DNA of 33,609 nucleotides, taken from the NCBI GenBank assembly GCA_015222725.1, contig JADFVW010000148.1, forward strand, positions 1 through 33,609. The letters run 5' to 3'. Both the position numbers and the translations under genes were made by a program. Below, piece after piece: positions 1 to 8,602 of this stretch. Numbering within the stretch: position 1 is the first letter of the stretch; each line of letters begins with the position of its first letter. The notes beneath the pieces were generated by a model. It had not been told where the DNA came from, searched no databases, and worked only from the letters and a program-made list of their open reading frames with translations. This DNA comes from Pseudomonadota bacterium (GTDB lineage Bacteria > Pseudomonadota > Gammaproteobacteria > Pseudomonadales > Halieaceae).

Positions 1-572
1 ATTACATACACCGCTACCTGGGGGAGGTAACACTGCCTGCCACCATGAACTGTGAGCCCAATTCGGAATTTTTCAAGCTGCCCGACCTCAAGGAGATGAC
101 GGATGCCGCCCTGGCTCATCTCTCCCACGAAAACCCCAGAGGATTTTTCCTCATGGTCGAGTCTGCCTCAATCGACAAGCAATCGCATGAACGAAAACCC
201 TGCGGATCGATTGGCGAAGTAGAGCAGCTGAACGAAGCACTGGAAAGTGCCCTGACGTTTGCCTCGAAAAATCCGCGCACGCTCATCCTGGTCACTGCCG
301 ATCACGCCCAGGCGGCCCAACTCACCCCCAATGAGAGCTTGTTTGCGCAGTACCCTATTCCCGTTTATACACCCGGTAAACTTGCCCGCATCAATACCCC
401 CGAGGGCAGCGTAATGGCCGTCAACTATGCCACCAACAACTTTCCCTACGAGGAGCACACAGGCGCCAATGTACCGGTGTTCAGCAATGGCGAAGGCGTG
501 GGAATTGTGCCGCCGTTTATACAACAGGCAGACATTTTTCGACTAAGTCGGGACTATCTCAAGCTGGACTAG
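1..572 (+). CDS. Alkaline phosphatase, C-terminal part (5' truncated by window edge)
   Basis: Frame stays open upstream of the listed ATG at 45 to the window start (YIHRYLGEVTLPATMNC...). Motifs FFLMVESASIDKQSHE and LILVTADHAQAAQ are typical of the alkaline phosphatase metal site. Confidence 0.85.
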   Translation, partial: YIHRYLGEVTLPATMNCEPNSEFFKLPDLKEMTDAALAHLSHENPRGFFLMVESASIDKQSHERKPCGSIGEVEQLNEALESALTFASKNPRTLILVTADHAQAAQLTPNESLFAQYPIPVYTPGKLARINTPEGSVMAVNYATNNFPYEEHTGANVPVFSNGEGVGIVPPFIQQADIFRLSRDYLKLD

Positions 573-1588
573 GCAATATCTTGCGCCCAGTCCTCATCAA
601 TATGCCCCGCGCGTGCCAGCCAGGAAATGGTGTCGGCCAGGCTATCCTCGAGGGGCATGAATTCAAGCTTTAACTCATCCCGCACTTTGCGGTCGTCCAC
701 ATACACCCACTGGCTGGCGTAGGTGACACCCTCTCGGGTCAAGGGTGTCTCAATAGGGAAAAACCGCGCTGCAAAATCTACCGCAGAGCCGAGTTGCCGC
801 AGCACGGCACCGGGTATTTTTAACTTGCGCAGTTTTCTCCCTGTAATCCGGTCCAGCAGTAAACCCAGCTCTTCCCAGCTGCGAAAGTGTCCCGCCACCA
901 GGTAGGGGCCGGTTTTATGCTGCTCCAGCATCAGAACATGCGCCCTGGCGAGGTCGCGTACGTCGATAAACTGCGCGCCGGTGCTGGTATTGACGAAACT
1001 CATATTAAAAAAGATGGCGAAGGCCTCGTTACCCTCGCTTAGCCCGGGATCATCGGGTCCAATGACACCGGTTGGATAGCTGGTAGCAATTCTGGCTCCA
1101 CCCTCAACCAGGCCCCCTACGAATTTAGCGCTATCGGCTTTGGAACGGCCATAGGGTGTGTCGGGCTCGGCCAGTGGCGTAGTCTCATCAATTACCGGTG
1201 CAAAGGGATCAAAATAAGCGGTGGAACTTGAGACATGGACGATAGAGTGTATGCCCATCTCGACTGCGGTACCGATTACCAATTCAGTTCCCGTGACATT
1301 CGTTCGATAAATAAGCTCAGCTTTATTTTTGTCCAGCGATACGAAGGCCGCAGTATGAACAACAGCATCACAGCCTTGCAGAGCAGCTTCTATTCCCACT
1401 TTATCGGTAATTTCACACACAGCACAATCCGAAGTATCCACCCCGTGCGGATGATAAAGGCCTTCCATTTTCTTTTTATTACGCACACCAAAACGAATGC
1501 TGTGGCCGGCATCCAGCAATGCCATTACGGTGTGATACCCGATAAAACCGGTTGCACCGGTGACCAGCACATGCATGCTCTTAGTCAT
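569..1588 (-). CDS. NAD-dependent epimerase/dehydratase (extended SDR, dihydroflavonol-4-reductase-like)
   Basis: N-terminal Rossmann motif VTGATGFIGYHT; HVSSSTAYF and YGRSK active-site motif. Confidence 0.85.
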   Translation of the reverse strand: MTKSMHVLVTGATGFIGYHTVMALLDAGHSIRFGVRNKKKMEGLYHPHGVDTSDCAVCEITDKVGIEAALQGCDAVVHTAAFVSLDKNKAELIYRTNVTGTELVIGTAVEMGIHSIVHVSSSTAYFDPFAPVIDETTPLAEPDTPYGRSKADSAKFVGGLVEGGARIATSYPTGVIGPDDPGLSEGNEAFAIFFNMSFVNTSTGAQFIDVRDLARAHVLMLEQHKTGPYLVAGHFRSWEELGLLLDRITGRKLRKLKIPGAVLRQLGSAVDFAARFFPIETPLTREGVTYASQWVYVDDRKVRDELKLEFMPLEDSLADTISWLARAGHIDEDWAQDIA

Positions 1589-2355
1589 TATAAATTGATC
1601 CAGCTATTGAGTGCCTTCAACCTGAACTGTGTACCGCGGTGGCTAAGAATTATCGAGTCTGACAGAATTTCATCAAGCTGCAGCCCATCCTTCAGACGGG
1701 CACCCTGGCGAACTACCTCACCATTAAGAGTGACTGAAGACTGGGACGAATTTCCGGAAAAGTCATGCTTGCTATAATATAACGTGGGAACCCGGTCTTT
1801 GACCTGCTGTGATAATTCGGAGAGAAAAGGCGCCGGGTGTTCGGCCAATTCCACGTTCTCTGCTTCCCGCCTGGCCAGGGCAATCATCTTTTCTATATCG
1901 ATCACCTGCTCGGTGGCTGTTTCAGGCGATTTAGCAGGCGCCGTTTCGGCTTGCACTGCAGCAGGAGCGTTTTTCTCTTTCCCCTTTGCATAGAGATCTG
2001 CAACTGCGGCGCTTTCGGGCGGGAGACTTACCGCGGCTGCGGGCAGCTCAGGGATCAATTCATTAACGGGCATCGCTTTCGTTGCCCTCTGCGGCGCGCC
2101 GACCAGGGCTTCTTCGACAGGCTTCACAGAGGGGACATTTACAGTGGGCGCGGTGACAGTATTATTATCGCCCTTAAACAACAGCCAGCCGATAACACAC
2201 AGCGCGACAAGCAGCCCCAGCCAGGGCAGTAAGCGACGCCATGTGTCTGTTTGCGGCGTGGGCACCGGGCTGTGCTGCGCTTGAATCCCGGGAACACGGC
2301 CCTTCTCATCGCGCTCTTGCTGGGATCGGTTAAGTGCATCAAGTATCAGGGACAT
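1588..2355 (-). CDS. gspB: GspB-like general secretion pathway accessory protein
   Basis: N-terminus MSLILDALNRSQQERDEKGRVPGIQ, a single TM segment, a Pro/Ala-rich linker and a C-terminal periplasmic domain; directly follows the gspA-like ORF. Confidence 0.75.
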   Translation of the reverse strand: MSLILDALNRSQQERDEKGRVPGIQAQHSPVPTPQTDTWRRLLPWLGLLVALCVIGWLLFKGDNNTVTAPTVNVPSVKPVEEALVGAPQRATKAMPVNELIPELPAAAVSLPPESAAVADLYAKGKEKNAPAAVQAETAPAKSPETATEQVIDIEKMIALARREAENVELAEHPAPFLSELSQQVKDRVPTLYYSKHDFSGNSSQSSVTLNGEVVRQGARLKDGLQLDEILSDSIILSHRGTQFRLKALNSWINL

Positions 2356-2368
2356 GGGTCAAGAACCC

Positions 2369-4048
2369 TCATTGTAGGCCGGCCTCACGAAATTTATTTT
2401 GTAACTGTTCCAGCGCCACCGTATTGCCCGCATCTATGCCCAGCAATTCATTCAACTTGAGCAGAGTTTGTCTGCCGACCACGCCATCGTCTGCCAACCC
2501 ATACTGACGCTGAAACAAAATTACCCGCTGCTGCAGGGCAGCGTTGAAATCATTAGCGGTAAGTGTTTCAGCCTGGCCATCCAGTTGGGAAAAAAGCACA
2601 GCCACTTCTGCAACGACGGGGCTTGTATCACCTATAGACAGAGGGCCAACAAAGCCCCCGGGCGGACGCCACAAAAAGCGGTAGCTGCCAGACCACGCGG
2701 GCCCCAGGTCTGCCAGATCTGTCTCTACAATCCCATTCACCCCAAGAACCATGGCAGACCGACCCCGTATTCCCAGCAGTAGGACGCTGGCCGAAAATCG
2801 CTGGGCCGTTATCATATCGAGTATCAGAGGTCTGTCGAATTGCTCCAGGTCTCCCCAGGTTTGTGCTGCCTCTGTTACACAGGAAACACCTGCCTGCTCA
2901 ATGCGGCCGGAACAAATATCTTCCGGTAGTGGATTGGGTGAAGCCAGAGCCCACAATTCAGACAGTGCTTTTTCCGGGGGTAGCAACCAGGCTGGTGGCT
3001 TATTCTGTATTGAGGTCTCAACGGATAGTTGCCCGGGTTCACCCGCAGTCCGGTCTGGCAATTTACTTGCCGACTGTTCGGGCTTGCTTTGTACCACGGC
3101 TTCGCCCGAGCTCGCAGTTTGCAGCCAGTCCATGCCCGGCACTGGCAACAATCCGGTTATTGCACCTCCCGCAAGCCCCAGTAGCAAAATAGTCAGTAAT
3201 AAGATGGGGCGCAACCAGGTTTTCTGCTCCTCTTTCTGCCCCATAACCTCTTTCGCAGCAAGCTGCAGCATCTGGCGATCGGCCTGCAACTTATTCTGTC
3301 CGTAGGCACCTAACAGGATGCGGTCACACAGCACATTGATCAGACGCGGAATACCGCGAGTGCGCTTAAACAGCTCCCTGACTACCGAGTCGGGGAAAAT
3401 GACTCTGTCACCCGCCAGCCCGGCAACGGACAAACGGTGACGTATATAGGCGCGGGTCTCCTCCAGGTTCAGGGGTTCAAGGTTATATCTGGCAGTGATT
3501 CTCTGGTTTAGCTGACGCAGCTCCGGACGATCTAATAGCTGGGCCAGCTCGGGTTGCCCTATCAATATAATCTGCAACAATTTCTGGTTATTGGTCTCCA
3601 GGTTGGTCAGCAGCCGGATCTGTTCCAGCACTTCAAAATCCAGGTGCTGCGCTTCATCGATCATCACAACCGTGTTGCGCCCACGGGCGTGATTTTCCAG
3701 CAAAAAAGTATGTAATTGGTCGGTCAGCGTTTTAAGGCTGGGTGCCTGCGGGTCATACTGGATTCCCAGCTCGTCACACACGCTGGCGAGCAACTCCAGA
3801 GCATTGAGGGCGGGGTTGAGAATAATTGCAACATCGGTAGCGTCCGGCAGCTGCTCCAGCAGGGCGCGGTTAATTGTCGTCTTGCCTGTACCCACCTCAC
3901 CGGTAAGCAGGATAAAGCCACCCCCGGACCCCACACCGTAAAGCAAATGTGCCAGGGCATCCCGGTGACGGGTGCTCATAAACAAATATCGGGGGTTAAC
4001 CGCGATAGAAAAAGGTGCTTCGTTCAAGCCGAAATATTGATGATACAT
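2369..4048 (-). CDS. gspA: GspA/ExeA-like AAA ATPase with C-terminal peptidoglycan-binding domain
   Basis: MYHQYFGLNEAPFSIAVNPRYLFMS N-terminus, Walker A GEVGTGKTT, Walker B VVMIDEAQ, one TM segment, C-terminal VILFQRQYGLADDGVVGRQTLLKL. The ORF track starts at 4066; the internal Met at 4048 matches the usual family N-terminus. Confidence 0.85.
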   Translation of the reverse strand: MYHQYFGLNEAPFSIAVNPRYLFMSTRHRDALAHLLYGVGSGGGFILLTGEVGTGKTTINRALLEQLPDATDVAIILNPALNALELLASVCDELGIQYDPQAPSLKTLTDQLHTFLLENHARGRNTVVMIDEAQHLDFEVLEQIRLLTNLETNNQKLLQIILIGQPELAQLLDRPELRQLNQRITARYNLEPLNLEETRAYIRHRLSVAGLAGDRVIFPDSVVRELFKRTRGIPRLINVLCDRILLGAYGQNKLQADRQMLQLAAKEVMGQKEEQKTWLRPILLLTILLLGLAGGAITGLLPVPGMDWLQTASSGEAVVQSKPEQSASKLPDRTAGEPGQLSVETSIQNKPPAWLLPPEKALSELWALASPNPLPEDICSGRIEQAGVSCVTEAAQTWGDLEQFDRPLILDMITAQRFSASVLLLGIRGRSAMVLGVNGIVETDLADLGPAWSGSYRFLWRPPGGFVGPLSIGDTSPVVAEVAVLFSQLDGQAETLTANDFNAALQQRVILFQRQYGLADDGVVGRQTLLKLNELLGIDAGNTVALEQLQNKFREAGLQ

Positions 4049-4189
4049 GGGGGATATTATGCCCAAGCCCGCAGGGCAATGCTATGCAAACCCCAAGTCG
4101 CTACCCAGGCCAATTTGTACAAAGCTACTTGTAGACAAAAGGGGCCGGATCCATCCACGACGACAAGGGCACAGTGATCTGTGTCAATC

Positions 4190-4741
4190 TTAAGTTGGCA
4201 TGTCCTTACACGAGGTCAGCATTTCAAGCGCCCCATCACACCACTGCAAAAATTGCTCCCCGTGCTGTGTTCCCCAGTCCAGGGCCAGATAAATACCTTT
4301 CCGACGAATGGGCAGGGTCTCGGGGTTTTCGTAGTGACCCCGGCGAATTTTTTCGTAGAGGTAGAGACGTTGCATCACTTGTTCACGGCGCCGCTCCAGC
4401 TCGCTGATCAGCTGTGGAACATTGTCACTACTGAGGTTATAGAGCTTTACAAACAGGTCGTCTTTGGCCTCCTGTACCCGACTCTCTTCATATACCCATT
4501 TGTCCATGGCAGCGCGACCGGCGGGGGTGATTGCATATAAAATTTTCCTGGGTTTCCCCACCTGGGGCACTGACTTACTATCCAGAAGCTTCTTTTGTGA
4601 TAATTTTTTCAGTTCCTGGTAAATCTGCTGGTGCGTTGCACGCCAGAAGAAACCCAGGGATGCATCGAAGGCCCGGGCAAGCTCGAAGCCGGACATATCA
4701 TCCTCCAGCAGAGCGGTCATTATTGCGTGTTGCAGTGCCAT
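4190..4741 (-). CDS. PadR family transcriptional regulator
   Basis: MALQHAIMTALLEDDMSGFELARAFDASLGFFWRATHQQIYQELKKLSQKKLL winged-helix PadR signature, then a C-terminal helical domain. Confidence 0.85.
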   Translation of the reverse strand: MALQHAIMTALLEDDMSGFELARAFDASLGFFWRATHQQIYQELKKLSQKKLLDSKSVPQVGKPRKILYAITPAGRAAMDKWVYEESRVQEAKDDLFVKLYNLSSDNVPQLISELERRREQVMQRLYLYEKIRRGHYENPETLPIRRKGIYLALDWGTQHGEQFLQWCDGALEMLTSCKDMPT

Positions 4742-4901
4742 TCAATTTCTCTCTCAGGTCAGCCGCCACAGTTCAGCCAAAGCATAGCCAATAAAAGCAC
4801 TGTCTTGCAACTATTTGCAACAAATCTCAGTAAGGCTTGTTGTCGGAGATTCAAAGCTGGTAGCCTTGTACGGACAACATTAACCTCAAAGGTAACTCAC
4901 C

Positions 4902-5297
4902 GTGACATCACTGCCTACTGAACTGGAAATGCTGCTCTGGTCCGCAATCCTATACATTATCCAGGTACTGCTTCCCGCAACCGCCATCGACGCGAAGGAA
5001 GGCATGGCCTTTGGCCTCAGCAATCGCGATACCCAACCCTCCACCAGCCCCTGGGTTGCCCGGGCCGAGAGGGCAGTACGAAATATGCAGGAGAGCTTAT
5101 TGCCGTTTGCCTGTCTTGTACTTGTGGCCCACACCAGCGGGAGTACCGGTGAGGCAAGCGCCATGGGCGCCACCTTGTTCTTCTTCTCGCGACTGCTGTA
5201 TGCAGTTCTCTATCCGGCCGGGATTACGGTATTTCGTTCTCTGGCCTGGTTCGGCGGTATTATCGGAATGGGAATGATTGTCTACCAGATAATCTAG
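4902..5297 (+). CDS. MAPEG family membrane protein
   Basis: About 131 aa, four hydrophobic segments; NRDTQPSTSPWVARAERAVRNMQESLLPFACLVL and FSRLLYAVLYPAGI resemble the MAPEG family. Confidence 0.8.
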   Translation: MTSLPTELEMLLWSAILYIIQVLLPATAIDAKEGMAFGLSNRDTQPSTSPWVARAERAVRNMQESLLPFACLVLVAHTSGSTGEASAMGATLFFFSRLLYAVLYPAGITVFRSLAWFGGIIGMGMIVYQII

Positions 5298-5330
5298 GCG
5301 TTCCGCGTCATAGACAGCAATTCACGGCTG

Positions 5331-6431
5331 TCACAGTTCAGAGAACTTAACCACCCTGGCAGCCACCGGCGGGTGCTCCTGCGCGCCAATCCAGCGCCAG
5401 CACAGGGTACCCCTGTTGTGGCCCGCCGTTTCCACCCAATTGGGGTGGTCGGGCTGCTGGTGGGCCACGATTATTTTAACACTGCCGTCCTCTTCGTAGC
5501 TTGCGGTGTGTTTGTTGAAGTGAATTTTGTGATGCCGATAATCCAATGATTCCATCCACCAGTTTTGCAGGACAAAGTTCCAGGTCTGGCACTCCGGAAT
5601 GCTCTTTGCCTCGATGACCATGGCCTCGTCATCGGCCAGTTCCCAGGCACTGTGAAAATAGTAGATATTGGGGTCGCCGCCAATAGCCTGGCAGAAGTTC
5701 TGGTCTGCAGGAGCCACCTCGTTAGTGGTTGGCAAAAAGCCCTCCGCCCAAGCTTCAAACAATCCCGTTGTGTTTTTAACAAATTGAACAGCACCTTGCA
5801 GGGCTCTATCGAGCTTCTCCGGTGTGAGAGGCTCGGGACGGTCACCTTCCGCGCCCACGCGCACCATTTTAATCTCAGCCCGGGTTTCATTGTCCCTGTC
5901 CTGAAAGGTCTGCCTGACATTGATGGAGTTGGTTTCCGGCCCCATGGGCAGCCAGTTCCCGGCTTGCTTTTTTTGACTCACTATAACTTCGAGGCGACCG
6001 TCCGGGCCTATCTCCATATCGCGTGAATCCAGGAAGCCGTCGGTTTTCATACCGCCACCGGTACTGTAACGGTTTATCACTGTACCAAAGCCCAGGTAGT
6101 CGACAGTTCCCCGTGTGCCGGTGATTTTATAATCGAATTGCGGGTTTATCGAGGCGCTCTGGTAGTAGTTGTCCGGGTTATCGGCACCCATCTTTATGGT
6201 TTCATGCACCGGGCAGCGCAGTGACGGGAAAGAGGAGTCGCCAAATTCCAGGAAACTCTCCAGCCCGGCACGCAACATTCGGGTGAGATAGCGGTAGCCC
6301 TCGGCGCGAGTAAAGGCATCAATGGGGGCCGCCTCGGCATTCACCAGCTCCCCCGCCTCTTTTAAGGCATCGCAAAAATCTGCCCAGGTCTCGCCGCTCA
6401 ATACCCGTTGATTGAAATCCTGCTTCTCCAT
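5331..6431 (-). CDS. DUF1214-type domain protein
   Basis: 366 aa soluble protein; IEAKSIPECQTWNFVLQNWWMESLDYRHHKIHFNKHTASYEEDGSVKIIVAHQQPDHPNWVETAGHNRGTLCWRW resembles the DUF1214 C-terminal domain. Confidence 0.6.
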   Translation of the reverse strand: MEKQDFNQRVLSGETWADFCDALKEAGELVNAEAAPIDAFTRAEGYRYLTRMLRAGLESFLEFGDSSFPSLRCPVHETIKMGADNPDNYYQSASINPQFDYKITGTRGTVDYLGFGTVINRYSTGGGMKTDGFLDSRDMEIGPDGRLEVIVSQKKQAGNWLPMGPETNSINVRQTFQDRDNETRAEIKMVRVGAEGDRPEPLTPEKLDRALQGAVQFVKNTTGLFEAWAEGFLPTTNEVAPADQNFCQAIGGDPNIYYFHSAWELADDEAMVIEAKSIPECQTWNFVLQNWWMESLDYRHHKIHFNKHTASYEEDGSVKIIVAHQQPDHPNWVETAGHNRGTLCWRWIGAQEHPPVAARVVKFSEL

Positions 6432-6434
6432 TGT

Positions 6435-7592
6435 TTAATCCCCCATCGTTAAATTGTAGCGCACCATATAATCGCCAAATAGCGCCTGTACATCACGCTT
6501 TGAAATACCGTAGTCTTCCAGGCGATATTCGTGCCGGCCGTGTTTATCCTTTGCGTTATTAGCCAGCCATGTCGCCATAGCCAGCCTTGCATCCTCTTTC
6601 AGGCCCTTGCCACAAGCGCTGTAAATAGACTCGATGACCGGCCAGGGGTCACTGACAAAGTCATCGTGATATACATCCAGAAATTGACCGGGTCGCCCCG
6701 GTTCCAGACGCGCTCTAGCCTCTTCGAAGGTATGGGTGTAGACCTCCAGCATCTCCATCCAGTCCCGACCGATCACCGCCTTGTCGATATGATCTGAACC
6801 GCTTTTTCGCAACAGCTCGCTAAAGCTGCAACCAGAGGCGACAAAACTCATGGGATCCCGGTGGGTCTGCACGATAATAGCATCGTGATACTGCTGTAAA
6901 ATTGCGTCCAGCCCCAGCTGATGAAAGGGTGCTTTTAATATCCACTGTCCCGGCCTGTGGGACTGCAACAACTGCAGCTGTAAACGGTGGTAAGCATAGG
7001 CATCACTTTCGCACAGGTGTGCATACAACCAGTTTGCATAGCTGGGAATATGATACATGGCGGAATATTCGACCGACATAAAGCAGCGATTGAGTAACAT
7101 ATAGCACTCATCAGGCTCCTGCGCATCGATTAGGTGGGTCTTCAAAAAGCCCGGCAGGAATGTCTCTGTCAGGTTTACGCCCTCCTGCTGCCGGGCGATT
7201 CGCGGGTCGGTGGTGTAGGTTTCCATGCGCGGTGGAGGAATAGGGTTCTGGGCCTCCCACAGCCGCAGGGTGTGATTGGCCAGATCCTGGTTGAGCATAT
7301 GATGTAATGCCGTGGTGCCGGTGCGTGGCAGGCCGACAATAAAAACCGGTCGCTGTACCACTTCATCATGCACTTGTGGATGCCCGGCGATATAGTCCTG
7401 AATTTTGAGGCGATCACAGAGCCCCGAATTAATTCCCATGCCAGCACGAAACAGCCCGAAGTCATTGAGCCTCGCCTCACAGTTCAGTGCTTCAATAAGT
7501 CGCTCCAGTGGATCGTGAAAATCGGGGCTGCCAAAATCCTCCAGCCCGGTTTTTTCAATGGCATTGCGCACAAGCTCGTCTTTATTCAGCAC
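6435..7592 (-). CDS. Sulfotransferase family protein
   Basis: PAPS-binding-like FIVGLPRTGTTALHHML; HLIDAQEPDECYMLLNRCFMS; WILKAPFHQLGLDAIL; VQTHRDP. Confidence 0.88.
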   Translation of the reverse strand: MLNKDELVRNAIEKTGLEDFGSPDFHDPLERLIEALNCEARLNDFGLFRAGMGINSGLCDRLKIQDYIAGHPQVHDEVVQRPVFIVGLPRTGTTALHHMLNQDLANHTLRLWEAQNPIPPPRMETYTTDPRIARQQEGVNLTETFLPGFLKTHLIDAQEPDECYMLLNRCFMSVEYSAMYHIPSYANWLYAHLCESDAYAYHRLQLQLLQSHRPGQWILKAPFHQLGLDAILQQYHDAIIVQTHRDPMSFVASGCSFSELLRKSGSDHIDKAVIGRDWMEMLEVYTHTFEEARARLEPGRPGQFLDVYHDDFVSDPWPVIESIYSACGKGLKEDARLAMATWLANNAKDKHGRHEYRLEDYGISKRDVQALFGDYMVRYNLTMGD

Positions 7593-7709
7593 CGCTGCTC
7601 TCTACACATTTATTATTTATCAGGCCGATCAGCCTAGCAGCACTTTATCTCTCTCGCCAGAAGGTGCATTATTTGCCCTTCCTAAAATCCATAGAAAAAG
7701 GTGAATGGT

Positions 7710-8579
7710 ATGAAAATTGGACTAATACCGGCAAACGTCGGCTTAAAATCGGTCGAGCAAATGGTGGGCATGGCGCAGCTGGCGGAGTCCCTGAATTTTG
7801 AATCTGTGTGGACCTTTGAACACGTGATGGTTCCCCTGGACTATACGTCCAAGTACCCCTACAGCAGTGACGGAAAGATGGGCGGTGCATCCGACGCCAA
7901 TTTTATCGACCCCCTGATTGCGCTCAGTGCCATCGCCGCCAGCACCAAGACCCTGCGCCTGGGTACCGGCGTCAATATTGTCTCACAAGCCAACCCCCTG
8001 TTACTGGCCAAGCAGGCTGCCAGCCTGGATTTCATCTCAAATGGCCGCTTTATGCTGGGCGCCGGTATCGGTTGGCTACGCGAAGAGTTCGACGCCATGG
8101 GTGTTCCCTTTGCCCGCCGGGGCGCCCGCTTCGATGATTACATGGTGGCCATGAAAAAGGTCTGGGCCGGTGATGTGGTTGAACACCAGAGCGACTTTAT
8201 CAACTGGTCCGGATTCCAGAGCTATCCCCTGCCCGTACAGCGACCCGGCGTGCCGGTCATCATAGGCGGCTCCAAGGGCAAAATTTTTGAGCGAATTGCG
8301 CGGCACGGTGACGGCTGGTTTGCCCCGACTACCGATGCCGCATCACTGTCACCTATGCTGGACCAACTGAAATCTACCTGCGGAGAGCTGGACCGGGATT
8401 ACAGCAGCATTGAGATCACTTCCATGTGGAATAACCAGGGCGGCCTGGATGCTGTTAAAGCGTTTGAGGATATAGGCGTCTCGAGGTTGCTGGTTCCCCT
8501 GTTTGCACTGGGAGGAGCGCCGGCGGAGGGTATCGCTAAACTCGCTGAAGATATTATCGCTAAACTGCCCCCTTCCTGA
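7710..8579 (+). CDS. LLM class oxidoreductase (F420-dependent-type, TIGR03619-like)
   Basis: MKIGLIPANVGLKSVEQMVGMAQLAESLNFESVWTFEHVMVP; RLGTGVNIVSQANPLLLAKQAASLDFISNGRFMLGAGIGWLREEFDAMGV is a canonical LLM signature. ORF track start is 7701; Met at 7710 is the more typical start. Confidence 0.85.
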   Translation: MKIGLIPANVGLKSVEQMVGMAQLAESLNFESVWTFEHVMVPLDYTSKYPYSSDGKMGGASDANFIDPLIALSAIAASTKTLRLGTGVNIVSQANPLLLAKQAASLDFISNGRFMLGAGIGWLREEFDAMGVPFARRGARFDDYMVAMKKVWAGDVVEHQSDFINWSGFQSYPLPVQRPGVPVIIGGSKGKIFERIARHGDGWFAPTTDAASLSPMLDQLKSTCGELDRDYSSIEITSMWNNQGGLDAVKAFEDIGVSRLLVPLFALGGAPAEGIAKLAEDIIAKLPPS

Positions 8580-8602
8580 GGAGGGCAGTGCCGGGGCGAA
8601 AC

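Noticed and set aside
1235-1777. 180-aa + strand ORF
   Set aside because: Antisense to the epimerase and gspB; no plausible RBS or family signature.
2751-3305. 184-aa + strand ORF
   Set aside because: Antisense to gspA; composition typical of a reverse-frame shadow.
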